This document shows, piece after piece, positions 55,401 through 62,666 of a DNA stretch of 64,000 nt (position 1 is its first letter; the number at the start of each line of letters is the position of its first letter). Source of the stretch: Candidula unifasciata (Eukaryota; Mollusca; Gastropoda; Stylommatophora; Geomitridae); contig CAJHNH020001158.1 of NCBI GenBank assembly GCA_905116865.2, forward strand, positions 262,001 through 326,000, given 5' to 3'. Both the position numbers and the translations under genes were made by a program. Below the pieces are notes generated by a model, which was not told where the DNA came from, did not search any database, and saw nothing but the letters and a program-made list of their open reading frames with translations.

Positions 55401-58400
55401 TAGAGTGGCTCCCCTGGAAGCCCTAGGTTAATTTTTTTTTAAATCCAGCTCTGTGGTTTTCTACTTCTTCTGTGTTGTGTTTTACACAAATGCTGTCTTC
55501 TTCTTTTTCTTCACGTTCGCTGTCTGTTACCTCCGCCAGAAAGTTCTGATTGTTCATCCACTTCTAGACTGCAGTCCTGTTTCAGAACATGAGTGTTGCA
55601 TGTGCACTTATTTGACAGATCTGACTCATTTGTGTGCAGACTGTTGGTTCCTTGCCTCTCAGGCAGATGCACTCCGACTTCAATGGAAGGTCCCAATTAG
55701 TCAACTCTTATGACATGCTTTTGGGTAGGCAGTGGGTCTATTCTTGTTTTCCCTATAAAAGCCCATCTGATTTCAACAACTCTTAAATTAGTTGCCTTTC
55801 AGGACACGCCTGTTGGGGGGGGGGGGGGGGGGGGGGCTCTTTTTTTTTGGGTGTCTCTCTCAGAAACCCATACAGGGAGCTTGGCGGACCTGAACTCAAG
55901 ACCTTCAGACAAGAATCTAGCCAACAATGCAGTTTCATGGCTCCCAAAGTGATGCTCTTAGATTATCACCTCCTCTCACCCCCAACCAGTACATAAATGT
56001 CGCAGCAAATACTCACAGCATTTATAAGGGCGTTGTAGAAATCTGCAAATTTTGCTTGTCCAATAGTCCGACACTGGAGATAAGACACAAATAATACTGT
56101 TTCATTCAACAATGTTACAATTACTCACCACCAACAATGTACAGTCTCTAGTATACTGATCAAATAAAAATTTTAAAATGCATATTTATCTGATGTTGCT
56201 TTTCTGTTTAAAAAAAAACAACACATATTTATTTAATGGCACTATCCTGTTAAAAAAAAAAAAAAAAAGTTATCTGAAGGCACTTGTTGAAAAAATTACC
56301 AAAGACCCAGATGCAAAAAAAATGTCAATTGACTGGCTTAACTCTGCAGTATTCTTGTGTGCAGTCTAAACAATTTCACTTATTAAATTATAAAGATTCT
56401 GAATGACAAAATTAGGCTCCTTGAAGAAATGAATCAAGAATTTACATCCCTGCACTTGGGACATTCCCATACATGCTCCATCTCCTTCCTCAGTAGCCAA
56501 CAAAGGGTCAATATGCTAATAGTACCTGTTGCAACCTGATTAAAAGTAAGTCCACCTGTTTTTCCCTCAGTGTTGAATATCTTCCTGACCCTCTGTAGAC
56601 CTACCCCCTGACCTTGGTCAACCTGAAATAATATGGGCACCAGGTAGTGTCCTGGGAAGTAAAGGCTGCTGGTATCACGGTGACATTTCCAATCGTAAGC
56701 TTATTTTTCTATAAAAAATACGGGCCTAGCATCATCTGCCTATTAAGCCATAGCCTTGAAAAAGGTTCCTTTATTTAAAAAAAAATTAAACTACCAATGT
56801 CATTTGCAATCTTTCGTTGTCAATTGAGCTGAGAAAGAATTCTCAAAAGATATATAAATCCTATCTTGATATATGGAAGTGAATCATGGACAGTTGGTAA
56901 ATTAGTGAAAACTTATTTGGAAGCTGCGGAGATGTTGTTTTATATACAAATGATGGGATAACCTGGACAGATAAAAAGAGTAATAAAGACGTCTTGAAAG
57001 AAACTGACTCTCGAAGAAAACTGATTGCCCACATCAGAAAGAGACAATCTACATTCTTTGGTCATGTGAGGAGAAGGAGAAAACTGGAGAACATCGTGAC
57101 AGTAGGAAAGTTGGAGGGAAGGAGAGGCAGTGTGAGACCGAGAGAAAAGATGCTGGACAGTCTGACATCAAGGCATGGAGAATCATCTGTATCAGGGTTG
57201 ACTGAAAGAACACGAGACAGAAGGCTGTGGATATTCATGACCACCAACGCCACACGGTATGGACTTTAAAAAGAAGATACCGCCAAGAAAAAAGCAACAT
57301 TCTTACACTACTCTGCAAGCAAAAACAAAACAGTAAGATATAAGAATGAATGTAAATTCTCACCAAATGACGTCCCTGTCCCAGTTTAACACACTGAGGT
57401 TCAATCAATTTCATGAAAGCATCCTGAAATACAACAGTGTTGGCTGAAATGACTCAAGGATTTGACACTAAACAAATCTGTAAATAGTCAAAGCTCTTTC
57501 CACAAAACCCCTTATCATGTGTAATAAATAGTAGGGACAATAACAGACAAAAAAAGAAAAAAAAACAAGGGAAAGAGGTGAGAGGAGGTTTAGTCTTGCA
57601 CATGATTTTGCAGCACTGGTTGTGTTGTAAGTGAGATCATCATCATCATCATTTGCCCTGCCAACTGGTGTAGGTGCTCATGCATCTCCACAGATCACGA
57701 TTCCTGGTTGACTGGAACAGCTCTTTCAATGATATCCCCCCATGCCATGGTTTTAGCCCATCCAGTATCATCTCTCTTGGTCTGCCTCTACTCTTTTTTT
57801 CCATTGATCTTTGCAGTTGTCGTATCAGTGAGATGGGTTTGTTTTTTTAAAGCTGTAAACATTTTTTTCTGCTTCTGTGATTGATCATGCCATTCTTAGT
57901 TATTTTAACTGATACCCCTGTCTTGTTACATGTTATTAGCATCAACATCCTAGCACATTGGCCCGACCTATATGTGCTCCGTCCTCTGATGTAGCAGCCA
58001 GCTCAGTGTCATCAATCTAAAAGATGGAGAGAACATGGGGAGAATTGCATGTTATAGAGAAGGAACAAACTACTTGGCTTGAGTTGGTTGAGGACTTATG
58101 CTTTATTGGGGGTTAGAGAGGCAGAAAAAGAAGACAGAATATGACAAAAATGTCAACAATAAATTTGTTCTTTTTTATAAAGAACTGAGATAAACAGTTA
58201 ATAATTTCTTATTTTTATTTCTGACATGTGTTGTAAAAAAACTCACTTGTGTCAGGAACTTGCTGAGTAACTTCTGAACACTTGAAACCGTCTCAGGGCA
58301 CGAGCGGCAAGGCTGTAAAATAAGGCAATTAGATAACATAAGGTTGGGTTTCATAATACAGATTACCTACAGTATATATTTTTTTTCATCTAAAACTAAA

Positions 58401-61400
58401 AAAGTTGCTTGTTTTTTTTTTCTTTGTGTGTCCTCTAGCCACTTTTTCTTTTTATACTTCATACCATCTAGTCACTATTAATGATTAGTGACATAGGAAA
58501 CCTGCTGTTATGATACAAATTCATACATACAGTTATGTGTTATAAACAGTGTTTTCTGGTACCTATATAGGAAATTGTTATGTATCAACAAGGCCTTTAA
58601 GGGAAGCAAATAGATGTAAAACTGCATCTTATCAAGCATGATAAAAGTGCTGGCTAAAGGTTGTAGTTGGTTATTCCATCCTGCAGACACCACTGATGGA
58701 TACCCTGTGGATACTATCTGTGTGTGAGAAGCAAAGGTTGTTTCTAATTATTGGTTATAAAGATTATTCCCCCCCCCCCCCACCCCAAGAAAAACAATTT
58801 CACCAATCCTAACAACTTCCAGACCCAGATGTATTCATGTCTGACTGTGCGCCCACTAAGGCATATTGATGTGATCTCTGGGTTACATACCTTATCTGAG
58901 GGTATGTTTTTCTTCTTCTGGCACACTCCAACAGCTGCGGCAACCGACTTTACTGACTGAAAACATAAATATGTTAATGTGAAAATACTAATATGTTAAT
59001 TCACTTGAAAATTTAAATGTGTTAATATGCTGATTTCTAATCATATTTTTTTTTAAATGAACGTGTCTGTTTGTGAATAATAGCTAATCTCCTAAAGTTC
59101 TTTACCGATTTCTTTCAAATTTTGACATAACGTTGCATTCGAATAGGTGCTGTGTTTTATGTAAGATTATGGCACAAAGCACGAACTGCACAGTTCCAGC
59201 GATGATCACATCAGCATCTTTTTTGTGTGTGTGTGGCTGCGTTCCCAGAGTGGGTTTATATTTCTGAGAACTTTGACTGTTGACCTCAGATATCTGCATA
59301 TAATAAATTGACAACCAGTTGTTGACAGAACGTATGGAAATTTAACGACCAGCTGTTGATAGAATGTATGGAAATTTAGAGGTGTGGAAATATTAACAGG
59401 TTTTTAACTGAAAGAGATTACTGTCACAGTAACCGCCATGCAGGGCTAAAACCTCTGGCTCACAACCCTCTAGAAAGGTGGTAAAACAGACAGTACTAGC
59501 ATTATTTTAGTTATTGTGGTGGCAGTAGTAGTTATACTGGTACTTGATGGATGATGTGGTAAATATTACACTGGCCGCATTTACTTCTCATTACCATTCC
59601 TGCTACCCATTTTAGTCTGGGCGGACGCCAAGGTCAATTACAAACAATTTCGATAGGTGATTAATTTCAAATCCTTCAGAGAGGGAGAGAGAGAGAAGTG
59701 GATAGGGTGGAAGGAGGGGAGGGGAGTGATGACAGAAACTGTTAACTCAGAGAGCTTAACTCATAATTTTAAAGTTTTCATTTCTTACTTTTTTAAATTT
59801 TACTAACGGTACCTCAGCTTTTCTCATTTTTATTTATATAGAATTAGTTGGTTTTTTTAATTTAGTTTTTATTTATTTATTAGTTGGTCTTTACCTTCAG
59901 CTATTTAAAAATACAAACACCTTTAGCATGTCACAGAGAAATAACCTTATTTTTTGGTCCTAATAAAACAATTGACACAACCACTAAAATAAAGACCCAA
60001 TCATATGTTGCCTATTCTAGAGTTGGCAATCCAGACAGAATCTTTATCTGCCCAGACCATAATTGCAAAATTAACCACAACAGACAGGTGCTCTTTTATT
60101 TTCTTTCTTTTCCATCTAGCCACAGCAACGCGTGACCTGGCACTGCTAGTACGAAGTACGACATATATTTAGTTTTCTTTTTATCTATCTTAAAACAAAT
60201 GTTTATAATTCTTACTGTGATCACAATCGAGGAAACAAAAAGACGTTATCATCATCCTGCTGTTGCGTTTATACGCAACAGAATGTAAAGAAGATCTGTG
60301 CATAACCAGCTGGTTACTGCAACAAGAAATATAAACATGCTTCAAAATATTCTGGATACTGAGCACAGACTGACCTCTCCTAAGTACTGTGGCATGAATG
60401 TTTCTGACAACAAATCACTATCATTTAAGTTTAAGGAAGCTCTGGAGTGGCGGTTGGACGTTCGCCCTATGCTCGAAGGCTGTAGGTTGAAATCTGCATC
60501 TAGTCGTCTTTTTTTTTGTTTCTTCTTAAAAAAAATTACCTTAGCTTCCAGGTCGGCTCAGCCTAAAATGGGTACCAGGTAAATTCATGGGAAGTTAAGG
60601 TGGCCTTCATAATGTTGTTGACTATATTACCCACTGAGTGCTGATTGGTCTATAAAACACAGGTCTAGCACTATATGCCCAATATGCCTTATGGTGTGGA
60701 AAAGGGTTCTTTATTACAGTTTGACACATAAGTGTAGTGGATAAAACCAGCTCACCAAGAGAGCAGACCTTGTTGAATAACTAAGAGTTGAGTCAAGAAA
60801 TGACATCACAGCACTTAGGGCATTCCCATGCATACTCCATCCTTATCTTCAGCAGCCAGCGCCGAGTTACAACACTGATGGCACCAGTCACAATCTGGTT
60901 ATATCTGTCTTGCCTTTCCTTTGATCACCCAGCTACCAAGTGCAGAGTGGTCTATTTTAAAAATAAGGGCTAACACCATATGGCCAAAACACATCAAGGT
61001 GTTAAAATGGGTCATTTACTCATTTGCTTAGACGTGACTCAGGTCAATCTAATGGATGCATTGAGGAAACGAGATGGCCATCTCACCTCAAGACACCATG
61101 ATCTTTTTAACATCAAGCCTTATCACATCACATCTACATATGCTATAGGATTACTTTTCTACACACTTAAATTCACATTTGGACAGAATGACATACAAAC
61201 ATTACCAGTTTTGAGTCCACTAGCTGTACTAGCTTGGGAAGAACATCTTTGCTGGTGACAAGTTCTTTACACTGTGGATACATGAAAGAATATTACCACA
61301 TTTATTACACGGAAAGATATCAGGTACTACTAAGGAGTGAATTCAATTTGGGGTTTCCGAGGCCTCAACTGGGGTGGAGGGGAACAGGCTCACTCCCCCT

Positions 61401-62575
61401 AATAAGCATGTCATAGAAGGCGATTAATTAGGGATCTGTTGAAATAAGATATGCTAGGCCGAAAGGTGCAGACATCCCAGCCTAGCTATAAACCACAGCA
61501 CAGTGCAAAAACCAAGCTTTTAAGAGTCAATAAACAAGACCCCCCTCCCCCAAGCATGTTGTAAAAAGTGTAATAGGGGTTTGTTGAAATCAGATATGCT
61601 GGGCCAAAAGGAGGTGTAGCTGTAAACACCAACACAGCACATCATTCATCCTTTTACAGGTGAATGGAAAAGATAAGAATAAGGAGTGAGTTGTATCTGT
61701 CGCAGATTGCTATAGAAACGTTCCCTAGTTATAAGACATGGGGGGTATTTTAAGAGAATATGGTAGATAGTTTTATAAAAGCAAGACAAGTTGCAAAGAG
61801 ATGCACGTTGGGAAGGCTATTCATTTTGGCAGGCTTGGTTCAAAACTGAAAACTTGGGCTCTGGTTTTCATGCTAAGGCCACTGATACTGTCAGTGACTT
61901 CTGGCTAGGAAAGTTTAGTAAAATGAGTTCAGCCCACTGCTCCCCGTGGCCAAGTGTATAGTCCTGTCTTTAAACAATTTATAAGAAACCAAATTAATCA
62001 GAATAACAACACATAAACACATTTTTAGAATGAATGTAAAATATATAAAATAAAATAAACTCTAGTGTATGAAATAAAGTTTTTCAATGAGGGGGGAAAA
62101 ACAACAATATGGATTTCAAAATTATCTAAAAAATATGGCATTAATACCTGGTGTCTCTCCTTGTCATCCATGAAGAAAGTGCAGCTTCTAGCCAAGAACA
62201 TTGCAAAATCATATTCAGACACCTGTAGCACACACAAATAAGTTATTATCAAGATGCATGTTTAAAAAAAGGAACAAGATATTAACCAGTATAAAATGCC
62301 TTGCCGACTGGAGTGGGTGATCATGCTTCTTTTTTTCCAGCCCTGTTCTGCCTCTCAGCACCAGGTTTTGGTGTGTGGAAAAAATGGGAGGGGAGAACGA
62401 GGAGGAGTGAGAAAGGGGATGTGAGGCAAAGAGAGAGAGAGAGAGAGAGAGATCAAATGAAGTGGGAAGATGATGAAAAAAAACAGATGGAAAAAGTAGA
62501 TATAAGATGTCAAAGTGAGTGGTTTCACTATCAAACTACATTTGCACATTTAAGAGTGTATGTGTGCATCTGTGT

Positions 62576-62666
<91 letters not shown>

